Source: Cellulomonas marina
GTDB lineage: Bacteria; Actinomycetota; Actinomycetes; Actinomycetales; Cellulomonadaceae
Assembly (NCBI RefSeq): GCF_900111925.1
Contig: NZ_FOKA01000001.1
Location: 1 to 64,000, forward strand
Length of the DNA stretch: 64,000 bases
Reading direction: 5' to 3'
The notes under the pieces were generated by a model that was not told where the DNA came from, did no database searches, and was given only the letters and a program-made list of their open reading frames with translations. Shown here in pieces: positions 44,540 to 53,708 of the stretch. Position numbers and translations under genes: made by a program. Positions within the stretch are counted from its first letter, which is position 1; each line of letters starts with the position of its first letter.

Positions 44540-45523
44540 GTGGTGAGCCCCCCGTCCGTGCGTGCCGTCGTCGTCACCTGGAACGGGGCCCACCTGCTGC
44601 CCGCCTGCCTGGACTCCCTCCTCGCGCAGCACGTGCCCGGCGGGATGGAGACGCTCGTCGTCGACAACGGCTCGACGGACGGCACGGTCGCGCTCCTCGC
44701 GGAGAGGTACCCGACCGTGACCGTCGTCGAGGCCGGGCGGAACCTGGGCTTCGCGGGCGGGGCCGCGCGGGGCACGGAGGGATTCGACGGGGAGTTCGTC
44801 GTCCTGCTCAACAACGACGCCCGCTTCGAGCCGGGGGCCGTGGCGGCGCTCGTCGCGCACGCCCGACGACCGGGTGCGGAGCGGGTCGGTGCGGTGACCG
44901 CCACCGTCCTGCTCGACGAGGATCGCCGCCCCCCGCGCGTGAACTCCACCGGGCTGGAGGTGACACGCCGCGGGACGGGCCAGGACCGCGACTGGCTGGT
45001 CCCGCGCGGCCAGGAGTCGCGCGCGGAGCAGGTGTTCGGGTTCTGCGGCGCGGCGGCGCTCCTGCGGGTGGCGGCGCTGCGCGAGGTGGGCACGTTCGAC
45101 CCGTGGCTGTTCCTCTACTACGAGGACACCGACCTCAGCTGGCGCCTGCGGGCGGCCGGGTGGGACGTCCACCACGAGCCCGCGGCGGTGGCGCTGCACC
45201 GGCACGCCGCGTCGTCGGACGCCGGGTCGCCGCTGTTCCGGTACCAGAACACCCGCAACTCGCTCGTGGTCGTCGGGCGGCACGCGCCGGCAGCCGTGCT
45301 GGCCCGGTCCTGGGGCCGGCAGGTGCTCGGCGCGGTGCGGGCCGCGCTGGCCGCCGGGCTGCGCGACCCCCTTGTGCGTGCCCGGGTGCGGGGTCTGCGC
45401 GACGCGGCGCGGCGGCTGCCGCGGACGCTGCAGGAGCGTCGGCGGATCTGGGCGGGCGCGGCGGTGCCGCGCGCCGAGGTCGCGCGGCTGCTGGTGGCCC
45501 CGCCGCGCGGGGGCCGGGCATGA
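44540..45523 (+). CDS. GT2 rhamnosyltransferase-like glycosyltransferase
   Basis: The 327-residue protein has AVVVTWNGAHLLPACLDSLL, VVDNGSTDGT, GRNLGFAGGAARG, the acidic LLNNDARFEPG, and FCGAAALLRVAALREVGTFDPWLFLYYEDTDLSWRL. This is the arrangement of inverting GT2 enzymes that use dTDP-rhamnose or similar donors. A C-terminal Arg/Ala-rich helix of about 80 residues may attach it to the membrane surface. The start is a GTG that seems to be the RNA 5' end; a second GTG follows directly. Its stop overlaps the next ATG (ATGA), coupling it to a GT4. Confidence 0.9.
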   Translation: MVSPPSVRAVVVTWNGAHLLPACLDSLLAQHVPGGMETLVVDNGSTDGTVALLAERYPTVTVVEAGRNLGFAGGAARGTEGFDGEFVVLLNNDARFEPGAVAALVAHARRPGAERVGAVTATVLLDEDRRPPRVNSTGLEVTRRGTGQDRDWLVPRGQESRAEQVFGFCGAAALLRVAALREVGTFDPWLFLYYEDTDLSWRLRAAGWDVHHEPAAVALHRHAASSDAGSPLFRYQNTRNSLVVVGRHAPAAVLARSWGRQVLGAVRAALAAGLRDPLVRARVRGLRDAARRLPRTLQERRRIWAGAAVPRAEVARLLVAPPRGGRA

Positions 45524-46695
45524 GCGGCGACGCGTCGGTGCCGCTGGGTCCCGCCGCCTCCCCCCGGCTGCTCCTCGACGCCACCGCCGTGCCGGCCGAC
45601 CGCGGCGGCGTCGGCCGGTACGTGGACGCGCTGGTGCCCGCGCTCGTGGCGGCGGGCGCGCGGCTCGTCGTCGCGTGCCAGGAGCGGGACGCCGCGCTGC
45701 TGGCGGGCCTGGCACCCGCGGCGGAGGTCGTCACGGCGCCCGGTCCGGCGGCCCGGGTGCCGGTGCGCCTGGCCTGGGAGCAGGCGGGCCTGCCGGCGCT
45801 CGCGCGGCGCACGGGGGCGCAGGTCCTCCTCAGCCCGCACTACACGATGCCGGTCCGGGCCCCGCTGCCCGTCGTCGTGACGCTGCACGACGCCACCTTC
45901 TTCAGCCACCCGGAGCTGCACTCGCCGGTGAAGGCGCGGTTCTTCCGGGCAGCGACGCGGCTGGCGGTGCGGCGGGCGGGGGCGCTCGTCGTGCCGTCGG
46001 CGGCCACGCGCGACGAGGTGCTGCGCCACGTGGGCGGGCCCGGCGCGCGGGCCGAGCGCTTCCACGTGGCGCACCACGGGGTCGACCGGACGGTGTTCCA
46101 CCCCGCCGACGAGGACGCGCAGCGCCGGCTGCGGGAGCGCCTCGGGCTCGGGACCCGGCCCTACGTGGCGTTCCTCGGGACGCTCGAGCCGCGCAAGAAC
46201 GTGCCGGCGCTGGTGCGGGCGTGGGCACGCGTCGCCGCGACGCACCCGGACCGGCCCGCGCTCGTGCTCGCCGGCGGTCCCGGCTGGGACGGGGACGTCG
46301 AGCCTGCGATCGCGGCGGTTCCGCCCGGGCTGACCGTGCTGCGGACGGGCTACCTGCCGCTGCCGGAGCTCGCGCCGCTGCTCAGCGGCGCGGCGGTCGT
46401 CGCCTACCCGAGCCTCGGGGAGGGCTTCGGCCTGCCCGTGCTCGAGGCGATGGCGTGCGGCGCGACCGTCCTCACGACGCGCGAGCTGTCGCTGCCGGAG
46501 GTCGGGGGCGACGCGGTGGCCTACTGCGGCACGGACGAGGCGTCGGTCGCGCAGGGTCTGGCCGCGCTGCTCGACGACGCGGCCGCGCCGGCCCGGCTCC
46601 GCGCCGCGGCCCGGCAGCGGGCGGCGCTCTTCACCTGGGACGCGGCGGCGCGCGTGCACCTCGCCGCCGCGTCGGCGGCGCTCGCGGGCGGCTGA
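45520..46695 (+). CDS. GT4-type glycosyltransferase
   Basis: A 391-residue GT-B enzyme with LLLDATAVPADRGGVGRYVDAL at the N-terminus, VVVTLHDATFFSHPELHS, VAFLGTLEPRKNVPALVRAW and AYPSLGEGFGLPVLEAMACGATVLT. These match alpha-mannosyl- or rhamnosyltransferases of the GT4 family. It is translationally coupled to the preceding GT2 and ends 52 bases before the convergent rmlC. The two are likely to add consecutive sugars. Confidence 0.9.
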   Translation: MSGDASVPLGPAASPRLLLDATAVPADRGGVGRYVDALVPALVAAGARLVVACQERDAALLAGLAPAAEVVTAPGPAARVPVRLAWEQAGLPALARRTGAQVLLSPHYTMPVRAPLPVVVTLHDATFFSHPELHSPVKARFFRAATRLAVRRAGALVVPSAATRDEVLRHVGGPGARAERFHVAHHGVDRTVFHPADEDAQRRLRERLGLGTRPYVAFLGTLEPRKNVPALVRAWARVAATHPDRPALVLAGGPGWDGDVEPAIAAVPPGLTVLRTGYLPLPELAPLLSGAAVVAYPSLGEGFGLPVLEAMACGATVLTTRELSLPEVGGDAVAYCGTDEASVAQGLAALLDDAAAPARLRAAARQRAALFTWDAAARVHLAAASAALAGG

Positions 46696-46747
46696 GCGCC
46701 CCGCCGGGCCGGGCCGGCTGAGTACGGCCGCAGTCCGGTTCGACGGC

Positions 46748-47362
46748 TCAGGCCAGCGTGGCGACGAACTCCCGCACGTCCTCCCACCGCGGCAGCAGAC
46801 CCGCCGCGGCGGCCTCCTCCAGGCCCGGGGCGGCGGTGTCCTTCTCCGAGAGCTGGTGCGTCAGCGGCGACCCGTCCCGGCCGACCGTCGGCCACGCGAT
46901 GCCCAGCGCCGGGTCCAGCGGGTGCACGCCGTGCTCGCGCCCCGGCGCGTACGGCGTCGAGCACAGGTACAGCACCGTCGACCCGTCCTCGAGGGAGCAG
47001 AACGCGTGCCCCAGCCCCTCGGAGAGGTAGACCGCGCGGCGGTCGACGTCGTCGAGCAGGACCGTGTCCCACGTGCCGAAGGTGGGGGACCCCACGCGCA
47101 GGTCGACGACGACGTCCAGCACGGCGCCGCGCGCGCAGGTCACGTACTTGGCCTGCCCGGGGGGCACGTCGGCGAAGTGCACCCCGCGCAGCACCCCGGC
47201 CGCGGACACGGACAGGTTGGCCTGCTGCAGGTCGAGCCCGTGCCCGGCGGCCTCGCGGAAGGGGGCGCCCTGGAACCACTCGAGGAAGACGCCGCGCGGG
47301 TCGCCGTGCTGGCGGGGCGTGATCTCGAAGGCCCCGGGGACGGCGAGCTCGCGGTACGTCAT
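46748..47362 (-). CDS. rmlC: dTDP-4-dehydrorhamnose 3,5-epimerase
   Basis: RmlC epimerises dTDP-4-keto-6-deoxyglucose at C3 and C5 in the rhamnose pathway. The 204-residue cupin-fold enzyme is full length. It shows FEITPRQHGDPRGVFLEWF, QANLSVSAAGVLRGVHF with catalytic His62, Lys72 in QAKYV, and Tyr132 in LYLCS, the expected acid. GLGHAF follows the dimer strand. It is divergent from rmlD, from which it is separated by about 170 bases. Confidence 0.95.
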   Translation of the reverse strand: MTYRELAVPGAFEITPRQHGDPRGVFLEWFQGAPFREAAGHGLDLQQANLSVSAAGVLRGVHFADVPPGQAKYVTCARGAVLDVVVDLRVGSPTFGTWDTVLLDDVDRRAVYLSEGLGHAFCSLEDGSTVLYLCSTPYAPGREHGVHPLDPALGIAWPTVGRDGSPLTHQLSEKDTAAPGLEEAAAAGLLPRWEDVREFVATLA

Positions 47363-47446
47363 GGGTGGTCCTCCCGGCGTCGGTCGGCGGCCCGGCGGCC
47401 GCGCGCGTCACACCCTACGGGCGCGGGCTCGGCCGCGACCGGGCCC

Positions 47447-47452
47447 TAGGCT
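47447..47452 (+). promoter_or_regulatory. -10 element of rmlD
   Basis: TAGGCT would give a start near 47460 and a leader of about 73 bases. On the other strand TAGGGT at 47413-47418 may serve rmlC. Confidence 0.35.
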
Positions 47453-47532
47453 GCGGGGGTCCTGGCCGTCCGGCGGCCGGGCGCGCGGGCCGGCACGCGG
47501 CCGCGCGGGGTCGGCGGGAGCGGGGGACGCGG

Positions 47533-48381
47533 GTGCGCTGGGTGGTCGTCGGAGCGGGCGGGATGCTCGGGCAGGACGTGGTCGCGACGCTCGGCAGGCG
47601 GGACGACGAGGTCGTGGCCCTGGGCCGGGCCACGCTCGACGTCCTCGACCCGGACGCGGTGCGCGCGGCCCTCGTCGGCGCGGACGTCGTCGTCAACTGC
47701 GCGGCGTACACCGCGGTCGACGCGGCCGAGGACGACGAGCCCGCCGCCTTCGACGTCAACGCCACCGCGGCCGCCCATCTCGCCCGCGGCGCGGCCGCCG
47801 CCGGGGCGCGGCTCGTGCAGGTCTCGACGGACTACGTCTTCGACGGGCACGCCACGACCCCGTACGCCGAGGACGCGCCGGTCGCGCCGCGGTCGGCCTA
47901 CGGCCGGACGAAGGCCGCCGGGGAGTGGGCCGTGCGGGCCCTGTGCCCCGACCACCTCGTCGTGCGCACGGCCTGGCTCTACGGCGCCGGCGGGCCGTGC
48001 TTCCCCCGGACGATCGTGCGCGTGGCGCGCGAGCGGGCCGGCCTGGACGTCGTCGACGACCAGGTGGGCCAGCCGACCTGGACGGCGGACCTCGCGGACC
48101 TCGTCGTGCGGCTCGTCGACGCGGGCGCACCGGCGGGCACGTACCACGGCACCGCTTCGGGCCGGACGTCGTGGCACGGCTTCGCGCAGGCGGCGGTCGC
48201 GGCGGCGGGCCTCGACCCGGCGGTGGTGCGGACGACGACGAGCGCCGCCTTCGCCCGGCCGGCGCCGCGGCCCGCGTGGTCGGTGCTGGGCCACGACGCC
48301 CTCGTCGCCGCCGGCGTGGCGCCGATCGGGGACTGGCGGTCGCGCTGGGACGTGGCCGCGGACGTGGTGCTCGGGGGCTGA
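47533..48381 (+). CDS. rmlD: dTDP-4-dehydrorhamnose reductase
   Basis: RmlD performs the last step to dTDP-L-rhamnose, an NAD(P)H-dependent 4-keto reduction. The 282-residue product has GAGGMLGQ at 7-14, [22 protein letters not shown] (97-105), catalytic Tyr123/Lys127 in SAYGRTK, and VRTAWLYG. Length is normal. GTG 47533 has CGGGGGA five bases upstream and starts at the Rossmann fold. It is followed by a hairpin with 12-base repeats in its loop. Confidence 0.95.
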   Translation: MRWVVVGAGGMLGQDVVATLGRRDDEVVALGRATLDVLDPDAVRAALVGADVVVNCAAYTAVDAAEDDEPAAFDVNATAAAHLARGAAAAGARLVQVSTDYVFDGHATTPYAEDAPVAPRSAYGRTKAAGEWAVRALCPDHLVVRTAWLYGAGGPCFPRTIVRVARERAGLDVVDDQVGQPTWTADLADLVVRLVDAGAPAGTYHGTASGRTSWHGFAQAAVAAAGLDPAVVRTTTSAAFARPAPRPAWSVLGHDALVAAGVAPIGDWRSRWDVAADVVLGG

Positions 48382-48382
48382 C

Positions 48383-48432
48383 GGGCCCGCCGGCACGACG
48401 ACCGGCACGACGACCGGCACGACGGCGGGCCC
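48383..48432. terminator. hairpin with tandem 12-mers in the loop, after rmlD
   Basis: GGGCCCGCCG (48383-48392) pairs with CGGCGGGCCC (48423-48432). The 30-base loop contains CGGCACGACGAC-type repeats. It begins two bases after the rmlD stop, so it probably terminates that gene. The rest of the gap to 48575 holds only the subtilase leader. Confidence 0.55.
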
Positions 48433-48574
48433 GCCGGCGGGCGCGACGACGGGCGACGACGGCACTGTGACGCCCTCAGCGGGCGGGCCCGCCGGTCGAT
48501 GGGACGGCGGCACACCGTTCCGCCGCGGCCCGGCACGTCGCCGGGCCCGCGGGGGCGGCGACCGGAGGAGCCCC

Positions 48575-50446
48575 ATGCCCGCACGGCCCGTCGACGGCCA
48601 GCGCCGTCGCGACCACCGACCCGCTCTCGTCGCCGTCGCCGTCGCCGCCGCGTGCGCCGCGCTCGTCGCCACGCCGGCCGCGGCGCAGGCGCCGGTGCTC
48701 CCGTCCCCGCCGACGAGCGCGGTGATCGTCGCGCTGCGCCCGGGGGTCGACCCCGGCGCGGTGGCCACGGCCGCCGACGGCGGTGAGGTCGAGCACGTGT
48801 ACCGCCACGCGGTGCAGGGCTTCGCCGCCGAGCTGCCCGCCGACGCCGTGGCGGAGCTCCGGCAGGACCCGCGGGTGCTGTCGGTCGAGCCGGACGCGGT
48901 GGCGCGGACGCTCGGCACGCAGGCGCCCGCGCCGAGCTGGGGCCTGGACCGGGTGGACCAGGCGGCCCTGCCGCTGTCCGGGTCCTACACCTGGACGGCG
49001 GACGGGGCGGGGGTCGACGTCTACGTCCTCGACACCGGGGTGCGCGCCGACCACGTCGACCTGCTGGGCCGGGTCCGGCCGGGCGCGACCGCGGTGGACG
49101 ACGGCCGCGGCACGCAGGACTGCCACGGCCACGGCACGCACGTCGCCGGGACGGCCGCCGGGACGCGCCATGGCGTGGTGAAGGCCGCGACGGTCGTCGC
49201 CGTCCGCGTCGCGGGCTGCGACGGGACGGGCACCTACTCCCAGGTCGTCGCGGGGCTGGACTGGGTGGTGCGCGACCACGCCGCGGGGCGGCCGGCGGTC
49301 GCCAACCTCAGCCTGGGCGGACCGGCCTCCGCGGCCCTGGACGCGGCGGTCCAGGCCGTCGTCGACGACGGCGTCACGGTCGCCGTCGCGGCGGGCAACG
49401 AGGCCACCGACGCCTGCACGACCTCTCCGGCCCGGCTGCCCTCCGCCCTGACCGTGGGCGCCAGCACGCCGGCGGACGCGGTCGCCCCGTTCTCCAACAC
49501 CGGGCCCTGCCTGGACCTGTTCGCACCGGGGACGGACGTCGTGTCGGCCTGGCCGGCCACCGCCACGGCCACGGCGGCCCGGTCGGGCACGTCGATGGCG
49601 GCGCCGCACGTCGCGGGCGCCGCCGCGGCGGTGCTGTCCGTCGACCCGGGGGCGTCCCCGGCGGCCGTGGCCGCGCGCCTCCTCGGCGACGCGACGACGG
49701 GCGTCCTCGGCGGCCCGCTCGGGGCGAGCCCGGACCGGCTCCTGCGCGTGCTGCCGGCCCGGGCGGGGCTGGGCGCCGGCGAGGTCCTCGTCGCGGGTCA
49801 GGGGCTGCGGGAGGGCGGCCCGCGGGCCGAGGCGCACCTGGAGATGCAGGCCGACGGCAACCTCGTGCTCTACGTCGCCCGCCCCGGCGGCGCGGACGTC
49901 GCGCGGTGGCACAGCGGCACCGGCGGGCACCCCGGCGCCTCGCTCGTCGTCCAGGGGGACGGCAACGCCGTGGTCTACGCGCCGGGCGGGCGCCCGCTGT
50001 GGCAGGCGGGCACGGCCAACCGTCCCGGCGCCCGCCTCGTCGTGCAGGACGACGGCAACGCGGTGGTCTACGACGGCGGCGGCGTCGCGCGCTGGCAGTC
50101 GGGGACCTCGGTCGCCGCGGACGTCCTCACGGCCGAGGCCGTGCTGCGGCCCGGCGACGAGCTCGTCAGCGCGGGAGGCGTCCTGACCCTGGCGATGCAG
50201 GGCGACGGGAACCTCGTCGGGTACGCGCACGGCCGGGCGTTCTGGTCCTCGGGCAGCCACGGCAACGCCGGCGCGTACGCGGTCCTGCAGCGCGACGGCA
50301 ACCTCGTCGTCTACACGGCCGACGGCCGCCGCGCCCTCTGGCAGTCCGGCACGGCCTCGGCCGGTGCCGGCGCGGTCGTCGCCGTCGCGGACGACGCGGT
50401 CGCCGTCACCGCCGGCGGCCGCCGCCTCTGGGCCGTCGCGCCCTGA
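48575..50446 (+). CDS. secreted subtilisin-like protease with bulb-lectin repeats
   Basis: The 623-residue protein has a signal peptide ending near 38 (ATPAAAQA) and an I9-type propeptide at about 47-108. The S8 protease domain carries Asp153 in VLDTG, His186 in HGHGTHVAG, Asn275 in AAGNE and Ser340 in [11 protein letters not shown], so the triad is complete. From about 400 come two bulb-type (mannose-binding) lectin modules with [36 protein letters not shown] and QRDGNLVVY. It would bind surface glycan, possibly the polymer made here, and cut proteins near it. ATG has GGAGGAG four bases upstream. Confidence 0.93.
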   Translation: MPARPVDGQRRRDHRPALVAVAVAAACAALVATPAAAQAPVLPSPPTSAVIVALRPGVDPGAVATAADGGEVEHVYRHAVQGFAAELPADAVAELRQDPRVLSVEPDAVARTLGTQAPAPSWGLDRVDQAALPLSGSYTWTADGAGVDVYVLDTGVRADHVDLLGRVRPGATAVDDGRGTQDCHGHGTHVAGTAAGTRHGVVKAATVVAVRVAGCDGTGTYSQVVAGLDWVVRDHAAGRPAVANLSLGGPASAALDAAVQAVVDDGVTVAVAAGNEATDACTTSPARLPSALTVGASTPADAVAPFSNTGPCLDLFAPGTDVVSAWPATATATAARSGTSMAAPHVAGAAAAVLSVDPGASPAAVAARLLGDATTGVLGGPLGASPDRLLRVLPARAGLGAGEVLVAGQGLREGGPRAEAHLEMQADGNLVLYVARPGGADVARWHSGTGGHPGASLVVQGDGNAVVYAPGGRPLWQAGTANRPGARLVVQDDGNAVVYDGGGVARWQSGTSVAADVLTAEAVLRPGDELVSAGGVLTLAMQGDGNLVGYAHGRAFWSSGSHGNAGAYAVLQRDGNLVVYTADGRRALWQSGTASAGAGAVVAVADDAVAVTAGGRRLWAVAP

Positions 50447-50472
50447 CGCGCCCCCGACGGGCGGACCCGGTC

Positions 50473-51348
50473 TCAGTCGTCGCGGCCGCGCTCGAGCAGG
50501 CCCAGCAGGTAGGAGCCGTAGCCCGACTTGACGAGGGCCTCGGCGCGCACGCGCAGCTCCTCGTCGGACAGGAAGCCGCGCCGCCACGCGACCTCCTCGG
50601 GAGCGCCGATCTTCAGGCCCTGGCGGTGCTCGATGGTGCGGACGTAGTCCGAGGCCTCCAGCAGGGAGTCGAACGTGCCCGTGTCGAGCCAGGCGGTGCC
50701 GCGGGGCAGGACCTCCACCTGCAGCCGGCCCTGCTCGAGGTAGGTGCGGTTGACGTCCGTGATCTCGTACTCGCCGCGCGCGGAGGGGCGCAGGTCGCGG
50801 GCGATGGCGACGACGTCGTTGTCGTAGAAGTACAGCCCGGGGACGGCGAAGGACGAACGCGGCGCGGTGGGCTTCTCCTCCAGCGACAGCGCCCGGCCCT
50901 CGGCGTCGAACTCCACGACGCCGTAGGCGGTGGGGTCCGCGACGCGGTAGGCGAAGACGGCGGCCCCGTCGATCCGCTCGAACCGCTGCAGCCGCGAGCC
51001 GAGGCCGGGACCGTAGAAGATGTTGTCGCCGAGCACGAGCGCGGCGCTGTCGTCGCCGACGAAGTCCGCCCCGAGCACGAACGCCTGCGCCAGGCCGTTC
51101 GGCTGCTCCTGCACCGTGTAGCGGATGTCGATGCCGAACTGCGACCCGTCGCCCAGCAGCCGGGTGAACGCGGCCGCGTCGTGCGGGGTCGTGATGACGA
51201 GCACGTCGCGGATGCCCGCGAGCATGAGGGTGCTCAGCGGGTAGTAGACCATCGGCTTGTCGTAGACGGGGACGAGCTGCTTGCTCACGCCGAGCGTGAT
51301 CGGGTGCAGCCGGGTGCCCGAGCCGCCGGCCAGGATGATTCCGCGCAT
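50473..51348 (-). CDS. rmlA: glucose-1-phosphate thymidylyltransferase
   Basis: RmlA makes dTDP-glucose, the first and usually regulated step to dTDP-L-rhamnose. The 291-residue protein shows [20 protein letters not shown] at 8-27 (Gly-rich loop and Lys), [23 protein letters not shown] (metal Asp), EEKPTAPRS and [15 protein letters not shown]. This is full length and near the short RmlA form. ATG 51348 is the natural start; the frame upstream is a shadow. It converges on the subtilase and lies 32 bases downstream of a Dpm-like gene. Confidence 0.96.
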   Translation of the reverse strand: MRGIILAGGSGTRLHPITLGVSKQLVPVYDKPMVYYPLSTLMLAGIRDVLVITTPHDAAAFTRLLGDGSQFGIDIRYTVQEQPNGLAQAFVLGADFVGDDSAALVLGDNIFYGPGLGSRLQRFERIDGAAVFAYRVADPTAYGVVEFDAEGRALSLEEKPTAPRSSFAVPGLYFYDNDVVAIARDLRPSARGEYEITDVNRTYLEQGRLQVEVLPRGTAWLDTGTFDSLLEASDYVRTIEHRQGLKIGAPEEVAWRRGFLSDEELRVRAEALVKSGYGSYLLGLLERGRDD

Positions 51349-51380
51349 GGTGGACCAGTGTGGCAGCGCGGCCGGGGCCG

Positions 51381-52310
51381 TCACGCCGGTCGGCGCGTGA
51401 CGCGGCCCACCGCGCGTCCGGCGACGCGCCGCGCCAGCCGGCGCACGCCCCACACGGTGACGCGGGCCATCGCCTCCCCGACGATCGCCCGGCTCATCTT
51501 CGACCGCCCCGCCACGCGCTCGCGGAACTGGATGGGCAGCTCGACGACCCCGAAGCCGGCGTCCCGGGTGCGCAGCGTCATGTCGACCTGGAAGCAGTAG
51601 CCGCGCGAGTGCACCGCGCCGAGGTCGAGGGCGCGCAGGACCTCCGCGCGGTAGGCCCGGAAGCCGGCCGTCGCGTCCCGCACCGGCAGGGCCAGCAGGA
51701 CGCGCACGTACAGGTTGCCGAGCCGGCTGAGCGCCTCGCGCGAGCGCGGCCAGTCCACGACGCTGCCGCCGGGGACCCACCGGGAGCCGATGGCCAGCCC
51801 GGGCGTCGCGCCACCGGTGCGGCCACCGGTGTGGTCACCGGAGCGGCTACCCGACCCGCCGCCGGGCCCTCCGCCGCACGTGGTGACGGCCCCGGTGACG
51901 GCCCCGACGAGGGCGGGCAGCGTCGCGGCGGGGTGCGACCCGTCCGCGTCCATCTCGACGAGCACGTCGTAGCCGCGCTCGAGCCCCCACCGGAACCCGG
52001 CCACGTACGCGGAGCCGAGACCGAGCTTGCCCGTGCGGTGCAGGACGTGCAGCTGGCCGTCCGTCTCGGCCATCTTCTCGACGAGCTCGCCCGTGCCGTC
52101 CGGGCTGGCGTCGTCGACGACGAGCACGTCGGCCGCGGGCAGCCGGTCCCGGACGGCCTCGACGAGCGGCGCGATGCTGTCGCGCTCGTCGTACGTCGGC
52201 ACGACGACCAGCGTGCGGGGCGTGGGACGGGACGCGGGCCCGGCCGGGTCGTCGGCGGGTGCGGGGGCCGCCGGGCGGGGGTGCGCCTCGTCGGGCACGC
52301 GGGTGGGCAC
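51381..52310 (-). CDS. polyprenol-phosphate mannosyl/glycosyl transferase (Dpm1/Ppm1-like GT2)
   Basis: The 309-residue protein is Dpm-like: [36 protein letters not shown], the acidic [11 protein letters not shown], and a C-terminal [28 protein letters not shown]. Such enzymes load mannose or glucose onto polyprenyl phosphate for use outside the membrane. An unusual Gly/Ser-rich insertion of about 35 residues ([18 protein letters not shown] and on) splits the domain after the acidic motif. GTG 52310 has AGGAG six bases upstream. It may feed the GT-C-like membrane proteins of this window. Confidence 0.88.
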   Translation of the reverse strand: MPTRVPDEAHPRPAAPAPADDPAGPASRPTPRTLVVVPTYDERDSIAPLVEAVRDRLPAADVLVVDDASPDGTGELVEKMAETDGQLHVLHRTGKLGLGSAYVAGFRWGLERGYDVLVEMDADGSHPAATLPALVGAVTGAVTTCGGGPGGGSGSRSGDHTGGRTGGATPGLAIGSRWVPGGSVVDWPRSREALSRLGNLYVRVLLALPVRDATAGFRAYRAEVLRALDLGAVHSRGYCFQVDMTLRTRDAGFGVVELPIQFRERVAGRSKMSRAIVGEAMARVTVWGVRRLARRVAGRAVGRVTRRPA

Positions 52311-52364
52311 GCAGGACTCCTGACGGTCGGGCCCGTCGACGGTGCCGAGGGCGGGGGTCGCGGC

Positions 52365-53681
52365 TCAGCCCTCCGTGACCTCGGAGCAGGGTACGACGGC
52401 CACCCAGGTGGGCGCGGGGGCGACCGGCACGGGCACGGTCGCGGACGCCCCCGGCCGGGCGCACGACGTGGCCGCGCCACGCGCGCCGGGCTCCCAGAGC
52501 GGTCCCGTCGAGCGCGTCGTCGCCTCCGGCCGGGCCCCGGCGAGCGCCGCCAGGAGCAGGAGCGCGGCGCCGCCGGCGACGAGGGCCTGCCCGCCGCGCC
52601 GGGCGCGGAGCCCGCCGGCGGCCAGCACGAGCGCCGCGGCCAGCAGCAGCTCGACCGCGGGGGCGTAGCGGAGCACCGTCAGCACCGGCCCCTCCTGCCC
52701 GGGCCCGGCGGGCAGCAGCAGCGGCGGCCGGTTGACGAGCACCGCGACGGCCCACAGCGCGACCGCCCCGACGGGCAGGGCGACGAGGAGCGCCCGCCGG
52801 CCTCCGTCCGCCCGGCGGGCCGCGACCAGCGCGAGGAGCGAGGGCACGGCGGCGAGCAGGACGGCCGCGCCGAGGGCGACGGGCCCGGCGTGGGCGAGCA
52901 GCCACGACCCCGCGCCGACCTGGCCCGTCCAGAGCGGCAGGAGCACCCCCGCGCCGAGGGCGAGGGCGACGAGGTGCCCCGCGGGGGCGTCGCCGAGGGC
53001 AGGGGACCGGTCCGTGCCCAGCACGGCCACGGCCTGCGCCGCGAGCCCCAGCGCGAGCCCCAGCCGGGCCGGCAGGCCGGCCCGGTCCCGCAGCCGCCAG
53101 AGCCCGAGCGGAGCCAGCACGACCGCCTGCACCTCGCTCAGCGCGACGACGAGGGCGACGAGCCCGACGCCGACCGCACCCGACCGGCTGCGCACGCGGT
53201 GCACGAGGAGCCACGGGACCAGCCACAGCAGCAGCGCGTGCGCGTTGGCCAGGTTGCCCAGCACCTCCACCGGCAGGCCCGGGACGCCGACCGTCAGCAG
53301 CCCCAGGACGCCGCGCGCGGGCAGGCCGACGCCCAGCCCGCCCGACAGCAGCACGACGAGGGCCGCCACGACCCCGGCGAGGGCGCAGGCGGCCGCGGTG
53401 GTGCCCAGGGCCCACGCCGGCGCCGGCAGCAGCCCCGTGACGAGGTCGGCCAGCACGCGCGGGACGAGGTGGAGGTAGCCGTCGTAGGGCCGCAGCCAGG
53501 CGGTGCCCACCGGCTCCGCGGCCGCCCCGGCGAGGAAGACCGCGCCGTCCTCCGCCCACAGCGTGCCGCGCGCGACCGGCGGCAGCCGCAGCCAGGCGAC
53601 GAGGGGTGCCAGCAGTCCGACGGCCAGCGCGAGCGCCGCGACCCGGCGCGGTGGTGCGTCGCGGCCCTCAGCGGGCGGCAC
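52365..53681 (-). CDS. polytopic membrane protein, possibly GT-C-like
   Basis: The 438-residue product has about ten strongly hydrophobic helices, starting with VAALALAVGLLAPLVAWL. After the first helix the loop reads GTLWAEDGAVFLAGAA, then WLRPYDGYLHLVPR. The WAEDG acidic pair in the first outside loop and the DGY motif are what GT-C polyprenyl-dependent transferases typically show. A periplasmic tail of about 70 residues with two cysteines ends it. GTG 53681 has GAGGGG upstream and lies inside a tandem repeat that also contains the end of the upstream GT2 gene. Context suggests sugar transfer outside the membrane. Confidence 0.8.
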   Translation of the reverse strand: MPPAEGRDAPPRRVAALALAVGLLAPLVAWLRLPPVARGTLWAEDGAVFLAGAAAEPVGTAWLRPYDGYLHLVPRVLADLVTGLLPAPAWALGTTAAACALAGVVAALVVLLSGGLGVGLPARGVLGLLTVGVPGLPVEVLGNLANAHALLLWLVPWLLVHRVRSRSGAVGVGLVALVVALSEVQAVVLAPLGLWRLRDRAGLPARLGLALGLAAQAVAVLGTDRSPALGDAPAGHLVALALGAGVLLPLWTGQVGAGSWLLAHAGPVALGAAVLLAAVPSLLALVAARRADGGRRALLVALPVGAVALWAVAVLVNRPPLLLPAGPGQEGPVLTVLRYAPAVELLLAAALVLAAGGLRARRGGQALVAGGAALLLLAALAGARPEATTRSTGPLWEPGARGAATSCARPGASATVPVPVAPAPTWVAVVPCSEVTEG

Positions 53682-53708
53682 GCAGCCCCTCAGCGGGCGG
53701 CACGCAGC
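53665..53708. repeat. perfect 22-bp tandem duplication at a gene junction
   Basis: Two identical 22-base units abut (53665-53686 and 53687-53708; core CAGCGGGCGGCACGCAGC). On the minus strand one copy holds the GT2 stop codon and the other the membrane-protein start GTG. Confidence 0.9.
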
